Positions 12,421 through 23,318 of a DNA stretch of 64,000 bases are shown here, piece by piece. This stretch comes from Hydractinia symbiolongicarpus (Eukaryota; Cnidaria; Hydrozoa; Anthoathecata; Hydractiniidae): NCBI RefSeq assembly GCF_029227915.1, contig NC_079880.1, forward strand, positions 19,902,501 to 19,966,500, written 5' to 3'. A model generated the notes under the pieces. It did not search any database, was not told the origin of the DNA, and saw only the letters and a list, made by a program, of their open reading frames with translations. The translations under genes were made by a program, and so were the position numbers. How positions within the stretch are numbered: the first letter of the stretch is position 1; each line of letters opens with the position of its first letter.

Positions 12421-14089
12421 ATTGTAATGCTATTGTAATGCCAGTGCTATCTTTCCACGTATGATGTCTATGGTCACTTGTGTTTTATGTTGTAAATTCT
12501 AGGTTGATTTTTGTTAATAAGTAGTTATTTATTTAAAAAGAAGTACTTAATGCACTCGTCTATTTCGTACTGTTGTCTCTTTTCGCTATTTGAATGAAAA
12601 TTATAAAGTTATTATAATTTCATCCTTAAATGAAATAAACAGCAAACCTTTTGACACAAGAGGTCAGTAATTTTATTTTATTTTGTTTATTTAGTCTTTC
12701 TTGAACATTCTGAATGTTCCACAGTAGACACGTCATAATTCTTTTTTCCTATCTCTATTTCGAATACACGTTGAAATATTTCTAGACCCTATGGAGCAGG
12801 TAGATATAATGATTATTTATATAAACGTCAATAAAAGAAAATGAAAATTAAGGCAAAAATAAACAAAATAAAGCCCAAAATTTTATAGAACTTTTGCCAA
12901 AAAGTTTGTTGTTTGTGTCCTTACTCAAGTAAGAAATTAATTATTTAATTTACTTTAAAGAGCGGCAAAAAAAAGCAGTAGGAAATAGAGAAGTGCATTT
13001 TGCACATTAAATTGATTCGTTGCTTCTCTACGACAAAAACAGTATAGAAGAATTACAGACAAATTTTGGAAATAATATAAGTTTTAAATAACTTTTAAAT
13101 GATCTTTTACCTGGGCGTCACTAACATACTGCCAGGTAACTAGCAGAATTTGGTCCGTGGTCACCAGAACTGCAAGCCACAGACGAATCCACTGCACTAT
13201 GTTGGGCAATATGTAACTTATGCACGCAGATATCATCCGTAACATATTTCCGCATTAGATATTAGAAGAAAAGAAAGCTCAATTGATCGGGATTTTATCT
13301 ATACACTAATTTATAACCAAACAAAAAAATTCCCTGTTAATTTAAAACTCGTCACAGCAAATTTAATTGGTATAGAGTAGAATTTCTACGTAATCAGGTT
13401 TTCTTATTTCTAATCACGTTGTTTGCTGTAGCCAATTGAAACGTGAACTAACATTTTGTAATATAGAATTTTAAATATGCTTTGTAGACGTTACTGTACC
13501 GAACTGTAGGAAATAAAATCCATTGAACTGAAATAATTATGTAAGAGATAAATTAGTTGTATCACCCACAACCAAGAAAAATTCCGCCGAGGGAGAAATA
13601 TAACATTACTCGTGCAAGAACAGTGCATAAATTTAGTGGTTATAAAGTAGTTCATGGGAATTATTAAGTATCTCGATTATTCATTGAGCAAATTTTTAAG
13701 GAAAATGGTAAAGAGAAAAGGCTTTTAACGTGTTTGGCTAGTAAAAAATGTAAATAACAAAAACATTTTAACTCTATTTGCGGTTGCAAAATGTTTTCTG
13801 CAAAAAAATAAAGTTTTGACATTTTCTGAAATGGTTATAAGCTTTTCATTTTATTTGTAACATCTTTAGTGCAGTATAATATTTACAATTAAAACGTTTA
13901 AAAAGATTTTATACAAAAAGCTAAAAACCAGATAAAATTGCATCAACGCCCATGAGAGCGATCATGTCATTGTTGCATTTCTCTCTATGTAATCCCGCTT
14001 CTAAAAAGTTGTAAAGTTTTGTCTCAATTTAATTGTTAAGGGACAGTCTTTTAAACAGCGATTATCGATGTTTCGAGATTTCTTCTTTC

Positions 14090-14950
14090 ACGATAATTCT
14101 TTGGTGCAGATAAGAGAATGCTCCAGACGAATTTGAGATCTTTGTTCTCCTGTAAATGTTTTGATGCTCAGATTTGCCCTTTAACAAGTGGTGTCTCATC
14201 TTATTTCTACGTTTCTGACTGTCTCCTCATCATAGGTCTCACCACAGCTACATTTTCCGAAATATATTTTACACGAAGAGTAAGGATTCGTACTTTTGAC
14301 CTTAAATAAACTTCTAACCTTTTGTGTTTGCAATTTAATTAAGAGACCGAATTTATCGTTAGTACAAGCATGAATTTTTCCATAAACTTTTTGGCCAAAG
14401 TTTCATTTTGTTGGCAAAACGGTAGAGATGCAGAACCGAATCTCTTTGGTAACTCGAATAAATACTCAAGTATAATCATGTCATCATGTTCTTTCTCATC
14501 AAAACTTTTAATAACACTGGCTGTAAAGCGTTGAGGAAAGGCAGCTTTTATGAATTTCTCAATTACGATTGCTTTCTCCCTTGTAAAATCTGATGCTATA
14601 TTCTTGGCTCGATGCAGGTCAACATTGACTGCATTTCGTTTGAACTATTTCGATATTATTGAGGACCAATGGACAGGAACCTTGCTGCAAAATACTGACC
14701 TGCTGGTCGTACCATTTCCGTAAGACAATTTCGTATCAAGAAACTTTTCAGGGCTGACTTCAACGTGGAACTTAATATTTGGATGATAAACGTTTAGCTA
14801 TCGAGTAGAGCATCGGGTTCATTTTTCTTTCTCTTGGATATCGAGTCATTAATAAAGTGCTTGTAAAATTCAGTTTTCATCGGTGTAATGACTTTTTTCT
14901 CCAACTTTGTGAGGCGAAGTTGGCGAAGGTAACCGATAATCGACCTTCCA
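14090..14950 (-). mobile_element. Penelope-like retroelement remnant, unit A
   Basis: The minus strand encodes broken pieces resembling a Penelope-like reverse transcriptase followed by a GIY-YIG-type nuclease block (KIYFGKCSCGETYDEETVRN, matching the usual C.CGE.Y.GET.RN pattern). Several stops and frameshifts are present. The orthologous remnant sits at 29600-30440 in unit B, so insertion preceded the duplication. It lies inside the MAM intron of the host gene, in the same orientation. Confidence 0.65.
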
Positions 14951-15200
14951 TGGTGCACCCATCGATTTGCTTGTAAAACTTTTTCTTGAACGTTTTACTT
15001 GTAAATAATATACTGCATTGAAGATGTTTTAAATAAATTGAAAAGCTTATGCACTAAATAACTTGTCGAAATGTTTTTTTAATTTTATAAATCTATATTG
15101 ATTTAAATTATTTTTTTTAATACACCTATTTGTAAGGTCACTACTTATTAAAAATTGCTCAAACAACCATAGTGCACTCTCTCGTATTGAAAATACAATT

Positions 15201-15644
15201 AACTCTACCTACTCATGATCATGCTAGCATACAACTTTGCATAAAGTTTTAAAGAAATTTTCGGTAAATTTTGGCTACCTGTTGAATTAGTTTTCCCTAT
15301 TTTCACGATTCTAAACCCTTACATTACATATATAACTTAGTTTTGCTCATTCTTTTCTATGTACAAGAAATGAAAAATATGTTACAAATCATTTACATCA
15401 CTAACAGAAAAAACAAATAAAATTCAAAATACGATCCAAAACGTTCTTAAACGCGATTTTCTTAATCCTTAATTACTCATGACGTCACACAAAATATGCT
15501 AATGATAGCAAGAAAATAAATATGCTAACTTTTTCCTTCTAGTTTGGTGTCATAATTATTACTCTATCAAAGTTTATGAACTGCGAACAGTTAATGGCGC
15601 TTCTTCCCCCCATTCATAGGTCAAACAAGCCTATACCAAAAAGG
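15201..15644. repeat. Identical intronic tract, copy A
   Basis: I find no difference over 444 bp against 30668-31111, although the adjacent MAM exon differs at several sites. It lies in the large MAM intron just beyond the donor of exon 10. It contains a perfect palindromic CRE-type site, TGACGTCA, at 15480-15487 (30947-30954 in B). Confidence 0.75.
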
Positions 15645-16832
15645 ATGAAAATTTAATGAGTTATTAATAAAATTGCCTACTTACAGTGAACATATATTTT
15701 GGATCGATATCAACATGCCAAAGATTCCATTTGTTAAAGTGAGCTTTAGCTGCAATCATATACTTGGCTTCAGAATATTCCTGGCTTCTTCCAGCGGAGA
15801 GCATCTGTGAATATGGTAGTTTGTTTGATCTGACGGTAACCTGAAGTTTTTGCGAACCTTCATTTTCAAAGTAATACCAAAACGAAAGACACATATATTT
15901 ATCTGACGTCATCAATGGAGTGATCATTCTAGCCTTGACACCGCTAGCAAATAACCGATAACCATCAACTAGAATCAGTTAATTGACGTGTTATTTTCAG
16001 TTCACATGAAAAAGTATAAATGCGACATACCTGTGACTGTCTAATTATGATATGTAGTCTACCTGTGCCTTCCGTATGATCACCAATTGGAATGTTTTGG
16101 CTGTCTTTCTTTAACTGCCATCCTGTCTGAATTTTCCAACCACACAATCCGTTTGAAAAACTACAACTTCGTGTATCTGTTTAAGAGTATTTACCACATG
16201 TCAAGAATTTTTTAGTTTTGGGAGAAGAAATTGCCATTCTCATACAAATACAAAAGGAGAAAAAAAATCCAAAAGATGTCATGCAGTGTACCACTATACC
16301 GCATACCAATATAATAACAATATACCAAGCTTCTCCCAAACTGTTTTTTTTTCTGTTATAATTTATTACTAGAAAGTTGTAAAGAGAAACATTTATCTAT
16401 TCATCTTTCCAAATAGTTGGGTACCATCTTAATTTATTTGAGATTTAACTTCAGATTGAGGTAACTAATATGAACCTTTGTTTGTTTTGTTTTCAACCAC
16501 TTGACACAGAGAAAGGACTTACATGTTCGAAAGGCGTTGTACTTACGTCTCCTGTCAGGCTGGACTGCAATTTATTTTAAGTATTTCTTTAGTTTTAAGT
16601 TTTAAATATTTTTTATGTAGATGCCAAAAACTATAGACATTTTTCTGTAATACTGTGTTGATTACAATGTTTCCCTCCATTTGAAACTAAAAAAAAAGAA
16701 ATGCAAAGTGCACAATAAAAACGTACCATATATTGTTCTCTGTTTTACAACCCTTGTTGCATCTTCACAGCCAGTGGAATCTTCCTTAGAACCTTGACAG
16801 CTTTTGCCTCCACGTTTAGGCTCTATGTAAAT

Positions 16833-17150
16833 GAATTTGCATCACCAGTTCTTTGGTTTGGTGCTAGGAAATCACCTGGTTTTGCCGTGTCAACTACTTC
16901 AACTAGCACCATAACAAGCACTCAAAAAAGCGAAAAAACTGATATTGACAGCTTGTTAATGGCTTCCATCCAGCGCGACTTAACACAAGCAACAACATCG
17001 CAGCCAAAAGGGGAGGAAAGAGATCAAAATATTTTGTTTTGTTTAAGTTTGGTGCAGGATTTCAAGGACCTAACAGCAAAGAATAAGAGACTGGTGAGTG
17101 TGAGAATCATGCAAGTATTTTGTGATCTTCATGAAGATGATGATGAATGA
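16833..17150 (+). pseudogene. Harbinger accessory protein, C-terminal fragment
   Basis: This open stretch of about 105 codons ends in an acidic tail (LHEDDDE) after a block with RDQNILFCLSLVQDFKDL. Such C-termini are typical of the Myb/SANT-like or MADF-type partner protein of PIF/Harbinger elements. The N-terminal DNA-binding part is missing because the element is truncated at about 16831. The upstream frame from 16794 belongs to unit A sequence and is not part of the protein. Confidence 0.5.
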
Positions 17151-17261
17151 CATTACTTTTTAGACTTTTTAAATTTTTATTGTACTATATTTTACAAGAT
17201 TATTTATTTACAGCTACATGCTTTTTTACGAGAACTAGTTTTTTTTTCAGCCACAATATTA

Positions 17262-18522
17262 TGCCCTTCTATCAAGGTTGTTATGCACACTGTTCACGTA
17301 TTCTGTTTTCCATGGGACTTGTCCTTTACCTTTACAAAAGAAATCTCTGAAATTCTCTCTGACTTTCTTTGCATCTCTGGAATAGTTGTTTGAACCGAAA
17401 TTATTCTGAAAAGACACCATCCCCTTATACTGTGCAATATCACTTCTCCAAGAACCTAGCTGTGAACCACTTCTAGTATCTGTGTTAATCAACTGTGGGG
17501 GCAGTATTGGTAAGAGGATTCAAATTCTTTATTGCTCATTAGGTAACTGTGAAAAACGATGCACGCTTTTGTAACACTTGTAACAACCTCCTCCTTTGCA
17601 ATAATTGGCCTTTGAAATATTTAAAATCTGGTTGTCAAAATTCAGAAAGTCCTCTCGATTATTCGCCTGCATCGCGACAGCCGATAGATAAATATACGTT
17701 CTTTTATGCCAAGTGCATCTCTTAAATATGGTTACATTAAATTGATTTTTAAGGGAAATGCCTCATCACCAACAAAAACGTGAGGATAAACTTTCTCACT
17801 GTCCCAAATTTTCTCCGGATGTGGAAAATTCAGTTTATTCTCAAGGATTGAAACACCAAGGCTGCTACTCGAAAACACTCCTCCATCACTATTTCTACTA
17901 GAATCTCCAATATAACCATGGTGAATTGATAGTTGGCATTGCACACAGCCATTAAGACTGTAGAGTGCGAAAAACATCGAGCCCGAGCTTGCAGGAGCCT
18001 GCATTACTACGTGTTTTCCATCGATAGCACCAAGGCAGTGGTTAAATTGCTACTTTGTTTCAAAATCATTAGCGATTCGCTTCCACTGTTCCTCTGTTCC
18101 AGGACATGGTAAATATTCAGGCATTAAAACGTCCCGTATTACAACGGTTGTTTCGTTTATGATGCGTCCAATGCTGGTGGGACTTATACTATCGTGACTT
18201 GTGCATCACCGGTAAATATATAACGTAGCGTAACGCTTAAAACGTTCGATCGGACCTATTGACTCCCTCTTTTTGGATGACTTTTGTATGTGGTCCCACT
18301 TGATGAAGAAGATGTTCGTATTGAGTAGGGTTCATACGGAAATATTGAAAACAACAGAGCATGGTCATATAGTTTCATTTCTTTTATAAGCAAGTGAAAT
18401 TCACCTTTCTCTTTTCTTTCTTTATAAATTTGACGAATCCATATGCTCTTCTCATATCTTTTTTTCTTCAAGCGATTTCGAAGCAATAAAAGTTTTTTTG
18501 TTGTTACACTTAATCGCGCCAT
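17262..18522 (-). pseudogene. PIF/Harbinger DDE transposase, decayed
   Basis: Conserved pieces appear in order on the minus strand: N-terminus from ATG 18522 with FHLLIKEMKLYDH; SIGRIINETT and PEYLPCPGTEEQW (about 18200-18080); LGAIDGKHV with the first catalytic Asp (about 18035); then a 90-codon open stretch (17732-18004) with GDSSRNSDGGVFSSSSLG and FVGDEAFPL; KEEVVTSVTKACIVFH (about 17600); and the C-terminus VRENFRDFF (about 17340). This order matches DDE_Tnp_4 family proteins. In-frame stops and frameshifts between the pieces rule out a working enzyme. Confidence 0.8.
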
Positions 18523-18655
18523 ATTTGTTTACTTTATGTATTGAAAAAGTGCGCCAGAAATGAAGTGGAAATTACTGGCCGAAAATTTTCTTTCTTTTCT
18601 GTTCCGTTCCATTTCCTTTCCGCGGAAAATTTTCTTGAAGGGAAAACGGCCTTTA

Positions 18656-19110
18656 GTCTACGTCCTTGCAAAATTGTACAGAAGGAAATGACGTACTTAT
18701 TAAAGGGAAACGTTACTAACATCAAAGATGGCACATTATAAGTCGATCTTTATTATGCTACACTGCACGAGCTTTAACTTTCGATAGATATAAACTTTAA
18801 AATAAAGTATTGCTCATTGGATATTAAAACAATTTAGTGCACTGTTAGGATTCTTATTGGCTTAAAACTCATTTTAGCCTCATTCTCAAAAAAAATATGC
18901 CAAAAAGAGGATTTAGACTTTAGCCTGGATAGGTTATGGGCATCCAGCCTAGTTGCGCTGTCTATTTCTCTATTTCTCGATCTCTCTATCTATCTCCCCA
19001 GGCGATTTTAAAGATTCCGCCTTCGCTGGCGGAAATTTAAAAAGTTCGTTTTCTCGGGAAAAAAACATTTTTCTTTTCTTAATTAGAAAAAACGTATTTT
19101 TTTACATTTT
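18656..19110. other. Gene-free stretch
   Basis: AT-rich DNA between the Harbinger remnant and the MITE. A short run of TCTATCTATC/TCTCTAT-type microsatellite occurs at about 18958-19000. No gene is seen. Confidence 0.5.
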
Positions 19111-19326
19111 AGCTGGGATTTAATTTGGCGAACAGTAAATTATGTTAAATATGGCGAATAGTCAGTTATAAAAATTTAGGCGAGTAGTTAATATTGCAAA
19201 TTTCCTCCAAATTCGCCAAATTTACTCCACGCGAAAATTTATTCACTTAAGGTAGTACTTCTTTCATACCATGCAGGTAGTCGCCAAAACTTCTACAACA
19301 GTTTTTAAATTTTAATTACATTAATA
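19111..19326. repeat. MITE-like repeat with TTTGGCGAA ends
   Basis: Left-end TTTAATTTGGCGAA-like blocks are mirrored by AATTCGCCAAATTTA at about 19210-19224. The right part (19206-19326) is nearly identical to 54303-54425 in the intron of a CAR-like receptor. This is a small dispersed non-autonomous element. It lies directly upstream of the first recognisable exon of the plus-strand astacin fragment. Confidence 0.65.
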
Positions 19327-19379
19327 ATCATGAACAATTAAGAATAACTGATCACGGAATTATCATTTCTATTTAACAG

Positions 19380-20456
19380 ATGCTGGTCCTACATTGGATA
19401 CACAAAATTTACTCAAGATTTATCACTTCAAGCACCTAGTTGTGTGCACAAAGGAATTAACGTGCATGATCTTCTTCATGCACTTGGTATATTTCATGAA
19501 CAATCCAGAGCTGATCGAGATAAATACGTAGATATTTAACTTGAAAATGTCCAACAAGGTAATTTTATCAGATGGAAAATTAAATATTTTAAAAGCAAGT
19601 TTTGCAATCTAGGTTACATTTGCGACTTCATTTCTAACAGCCAATTACATGATTCAGTACTTTGAACTCAACTATTCGTTATACTTAGGTTTGGAACATA
19701 ACTTCGATAAACAACCAACAGACAGTCTTGGGGTTAAATACGATCCAAAATCCGTAATGCACTACTCAAGGTTTGTTATTGTTGCCCTTACTTTCACTAT
19801 AAGACGTTTGATTTTTTTCTGGGCAGTTAGTTATTTGTATCTCAAATTTGATTTAAAGCTCAACATTGCTTATTTCTAGTTGGGCATTTTCGAACGGCAA
19901 TGGGCCCACTATTCTATGGAAGAAAAGTTTATCGCTATTTTTTGGAAGTAATGATTTATCCGAGTTGGACATAATACAGTTAAACAAACTATACTATTGT
20001 AATAATATTCCCATACCAACACCAACAACTACAACGACCATCATACCAACAACTACTACAACGACCACCAGACCAACAACAACTACAACGACAACCAGAC
20101 CAACAACAACTACAACGAAAACCAAACCAGCAACAACTACTAAAACGACCACCACACCAACAACATTTACTACAGCAACACCCAGACCAGCAACAACAAC
20201 AACGACCACCAGACCAACAAAAACAGCTAAAACGACAACGACAGCCAGACCAACAACAACAACAACTACAACGACAACCAAACCAAAAACAACTACAACT
20301 ACCACCAGATCAAAAACAACTACAACGACCACCAGACCAACAACAACTGCAGCAACAACAAACAGACCAACAACAACAAGTAGAACAACAAAGACCACAT
20401 CAGAACTTTCTCAAGGAGGTAAGGATTTCATCATTGCAATTTTAAGCGAAAAGTAA
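19380..20456 (+). pseudogene. Astacin metalloprotease fragment with Thr-rich tail
   Basis: Three exons in phase: 19380-19558, 19689-19770 and 19880-20418 (donor GGAG/GTAAGG) or to the stop at 20454-20456. They encode the catalytic half of an astacin: CWSYIGY, then HDLLHALGIFHEQSRADRD, then LGVKYDPKSVMHYS with an intact Met-turn, and DIIQLNKLYYCN at the domain end. The catalytic Glu of HExxH is Asp, and a TAA stop (19537-19539) follows KYVDI, so the copy is dead or needs readthrough. The signal peptide, propeptide and N-terminal exons are absent upstream. The tail is about 130 residues of Thr/Arg/Pro/Lys, like a mucin-type O-glycosylated linker. Further modules expected after it are not found before unit B begins. 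Confidence 0.8.
20016..20403 (+). repeat. Threonine-codon low-complexity tract
   Basis: Imperfect tandem ACA/ACT/ACC/ACG codons are broken by Arg-Pro or Lys-Pro every 8-12 residues. It is in frame with the astacin fragment. The long minus-strand Val-rich frame opposite is only its shadow. Confidence 0.85.
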
Positions 20457-20865
20457 CACTCAGTTTGTATACTTTTGCTAAATGCAAATAATTTTTTTAG
20501 CGTAGTGTAAACTCAATACACATAAAACTCAATACACTAGTTATAGAGTCAAGAAGAAATGCCCTCGAACATGTTGTGAGCGAGGTGAATTATACAAAAA
20601 ACCTCAATAAGATCATTCGAGTGGTGTATGAACACATGTCTTTTGTAATTGCCATTCTGCGTTGCTAAGGTAAGAACTGAAGCTAAGGCAAAGCCATCTG
20701 CTTTTATGCGATAAAAAAGCGTTTTAAAATCTTTGGAAAACAAAGAGAAACATGTTTATTGTTATTTATTATCTTCATATTTAACATTTATTTAAAAAGA
20801 TGTATTTATTAATATATTATTATATCAAATAAAAATATATTAGATTATAAGTTAATCAACAATTT
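20457..20865. other. Gene-free stretch
   Basis: Between the astacin fragment and the start of unit B. A minus-strand open frame (20549-20743) of 64 codons is unrecognised. I could not find a continuation exon of the astacin fragment here. Confidence 0.45.
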
Positions 20866-21823
20866 TTTAACGTATGGCCGACATGAATAGTTTTAGCTTT
20901 TACAAAATTTTATTCAAAGCATGGTATTATTTCATTGCAAGGCTATACTTTCTAGCTAATTTGCAATTTTACTTTATAAGTGAAGTTAACTAAGCTGTCA
21001 CCAGAAGTTTAGGGATTTGAATCCAAAATTTGCTCTTATATTCAGCAGAGCAAAAACAATAGAAGTTTATCTCTTCGAAGCTTAGGGTTTTTTATATCGA
21101 GAATTAAAAAATAACTTTAAATTACTTATCAATATGAAATGGCCTAAAAACTTCAAAACCTATTCTTTCCCTTAAACGATAAATATAAGTCATTTGAGTT
21201 TGAAACCCGCTTGTGATTATGCAAAGTCTTTGTAATCACCCAATGAGTTACTAATCCGCCTGCCTTAAAATCAAGCAAATGATGGTATTTAGCAGCCAGT
21301 GTGTTATATATGCAAATTTTCTTTTGTTATTTCCTAAAATAATTGACCTTCAGGCACATAAAAGGAGTTTTGTTTTATTTTTTAATTTGCCGAATCGGCA
21401 GATATTTATTAATATGAAATAAAGAAAAAAAGTGGCTTCCAAGAACACCAGCTTTTCATAGCCTTATAATTTTTTATTGACTGTTTTAAAAGAAACCTTG
21501 ATTGGTCGTATCAAAAGAGTGTTGTTTTATTTTTCTCGCAATAGCATTTTGTTTGCTTTGAAAGAACGTCATTACCATATCAAGCTGAATCTAAATGATG
21601 CCACAAGAATAATAATCAAAGACAAAAAATCCACATACCGTTTAAAAGTTGTATGATTCATAAAGCTCGTGTTAACATTTAGAAAAAAGCGAGAATGCTA
21701 TCATAAGTTAGAGCTCTCCGGATGAGGCATTATGAAGATCGGAGTTTATTTTTACTTTACACGCCACCTTTACTGTTTTAGTTAATAGAGGAGGTTTTGA
21801 ATCTGAAATTTTTGATTAGCAAT

Positions 21824-22852
21824 AATAGTATTACAGCTATAAAAGTGTAAGAGATATGGATATATAGTATGAAAATAACCTTAAAAGTAACTAATTATAT
21901 GAACTGCGCACGGCACGTCTGTTAAATAAACGTTCATGATGACTGTCTTGACTTTTAAGACCAGACCGACTGGTGTAGTCAGCTCTATAGTATAATAAGT
22001 CAATTTACATGTTTCAGCCAACATAACAAAAAGCATCCTAAAAACTAAAGACTAACAATGTTTTATATTGAAAACATTCGTAGGGCTATAAAAACTTCAT
22101 GTTTTCTCACAAAAACGGTGAATTTTCACCTAAAACTTTGCAGTATGTTAAAAATACAAGTTTTGACTTTTTATAAGTCAATACACTTTTGCCAAAAAGG
22201 GTGGCTAAATTAAAAACAATGGAACATATTTCTCCTGATTGTGATGGTCACGGGTCAATACGCACAAAATAATATATTCAAAAAAAGACCAAAATAGCAA
22301 AGAATGTTAAACAACATGTGAAGAACATTATTTTATTCTACTGAACGTACTGAATAAGTTGAAATTTACTTTGTGGTTGAAGATAAACAAAAGTAAAGAT
22401 TCGTGAATGAAGACGAAGCCACAATTTTGCGCGTTCGATTTGTTTGTTAATGTTTTCGGTCTGTATATTTATTCAAATTTGGCGGCATCTTATCATAACA
22501 AACTTCATCGTTCGGAGCTCGTAGTATTTTGTGGAAAAGTGACTCAAAACATGCTAAAGAATATTGTTGTTGGTCATGATAGATATTTCTTAAGTTCAGA
22601 GAAGTTTAAACGAACGTTATAAAATGCTGTGATTAATATAGTACGTAAAATATTTTTGGTTATCTTAAGTGAAAGTTCTTATTTTCGATGTGTACTGGTA
22701 AGTACATCGAATATCTACTTATTTTGCTCCTGTACAGCCATGAAGATTTTGTAAATATGTTGTTAGGAAGATGTACAGATACTTTGTTATGAAGATTATT
22801 TATTAGGATTTACAAGTCTATGATATTTTTTCTCTCACTTAAAATTCATTTT
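21824..22852. repeat. Near-identical tract, copy B
   Basis: Partner of 8254-9282. It contains a plus-strand 71-codon frame (22407-22622) that extends the 60-codon frame of copy A because of two substitutions near 22403-22410. I do not recognise the product. Confidence 0.7.
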
Positions 22853-23318
22853 AAGGCTGCCACAAAAAAGCTTTTTGCTTGCCTCACCTTTAACGAACAG
22901 GTTGAATCTATAAAATTGTTACTTTTTCATCACGGCAAGACGCAAAAATACATTTTTGTTACGACATGAATTTTATTTTGCAACCTAATCACCTCATTCT
23001 CCACTTTGCGATTTTTTAAATTATAGTGCTTTTTTTATTTTAACAATGTTATACACTTGCCGGACAATGTTAGAGTTTTTAATTACGGAAAGTTTTGTGT
23101 TTTTATTTGTACATTGTTAGATGCTCTTTTTTTTTTAATAAAATAATATTACGTATACGTTTTAGCTTATTGATAAGAAAAGGAGAAGACAACAAAAAAC
23201 AATATAGCTACTTTGAAATTTTTTTTTGTGAAAACGTTCAACACAAAATAATACACGACGAATGAAACAGTCCCATTCACTGTTGATATTTGCTCGTACA
23301 TGTACCGAGAACTCTTTT

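Larger units (their letters stand above)
9747..16822 (-). pseudogene. 5'-truncated TSP1-MAM-GCY gene (copy A)
   Basis: Exons by homology and splice phase, 5' to 3' on the minus strand: 16727-16822 (partial TSP1), 16063-16176, 15685-15968 and 12025-12106 (MAM), 11662-11700, 10989-11072, 10047-10189 and 9747-9917 (GCY/WSC-like, stop TGA). All eight keep open frames, GT donors and AG acceptors. The astacin domain, the first TSP1 repeat and the signal peptide are missing: duplication homology stops at 16830 and Harbinger DNA follows. The TSP1 exon has an in-frame 105-bp deletion that keeps its acceptor. The cysteine in exon 13 of copy B (SYCKD) is changed here (SYGHD). It is probably a recent pseudogene, though a transcript from a new promoter cannot be excluded. 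Confidence 0.75.
7286..16830. repeat. Segmental duplication unit A
   Basis: Unit A is collinear with unit B (20866-32404) and in the same orientation. Homology starts at TTTAACGTATGGCCG in both and ends at TAGGCTCTATGTAA in both. Relative to B, unit A lacks 1929 bp (B 25726-27654, joined at A 12195/12196) and 105 bp within the second TSP1 exon. Divergence is uneven: some tracts are nearly identical while other parts differ by several percent. Confidence 0.9.
16831..18655. mobile_element. PIF/Harbinger transposon remnant 1
   Basis: This carries parts of both typical Harbinger genes in convergent orientation: a plus-strand fragment of the accessory DNA-binding protein and a minus-strand DDE transposase. 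The right end may be the GAAGGGAAAACGGCC block at about 18637-18651, whose complement starts GGCC as in many Harbinger termini. The left end is cut where unit A homology begins, so no matching terminal repeat is visible there. Confidence 0.65.

Noticed and set aside
13090-13235. Possible minus-strand exon (hydrophobic frame beginning MISACISYILPN, with a GTAAAA donor) in the MAM intron
   Set aside because: The equivalent frame in unit B has an in-frame stop, and the other frame ends before the donor. It does not fit the phase of the gene model.
19994-20398. 134-codon valine-rich minus-strand frame
   Set aside because: It is the complement of the threonine-codon repeat of the astacin fragment, an artefact of low complexity.
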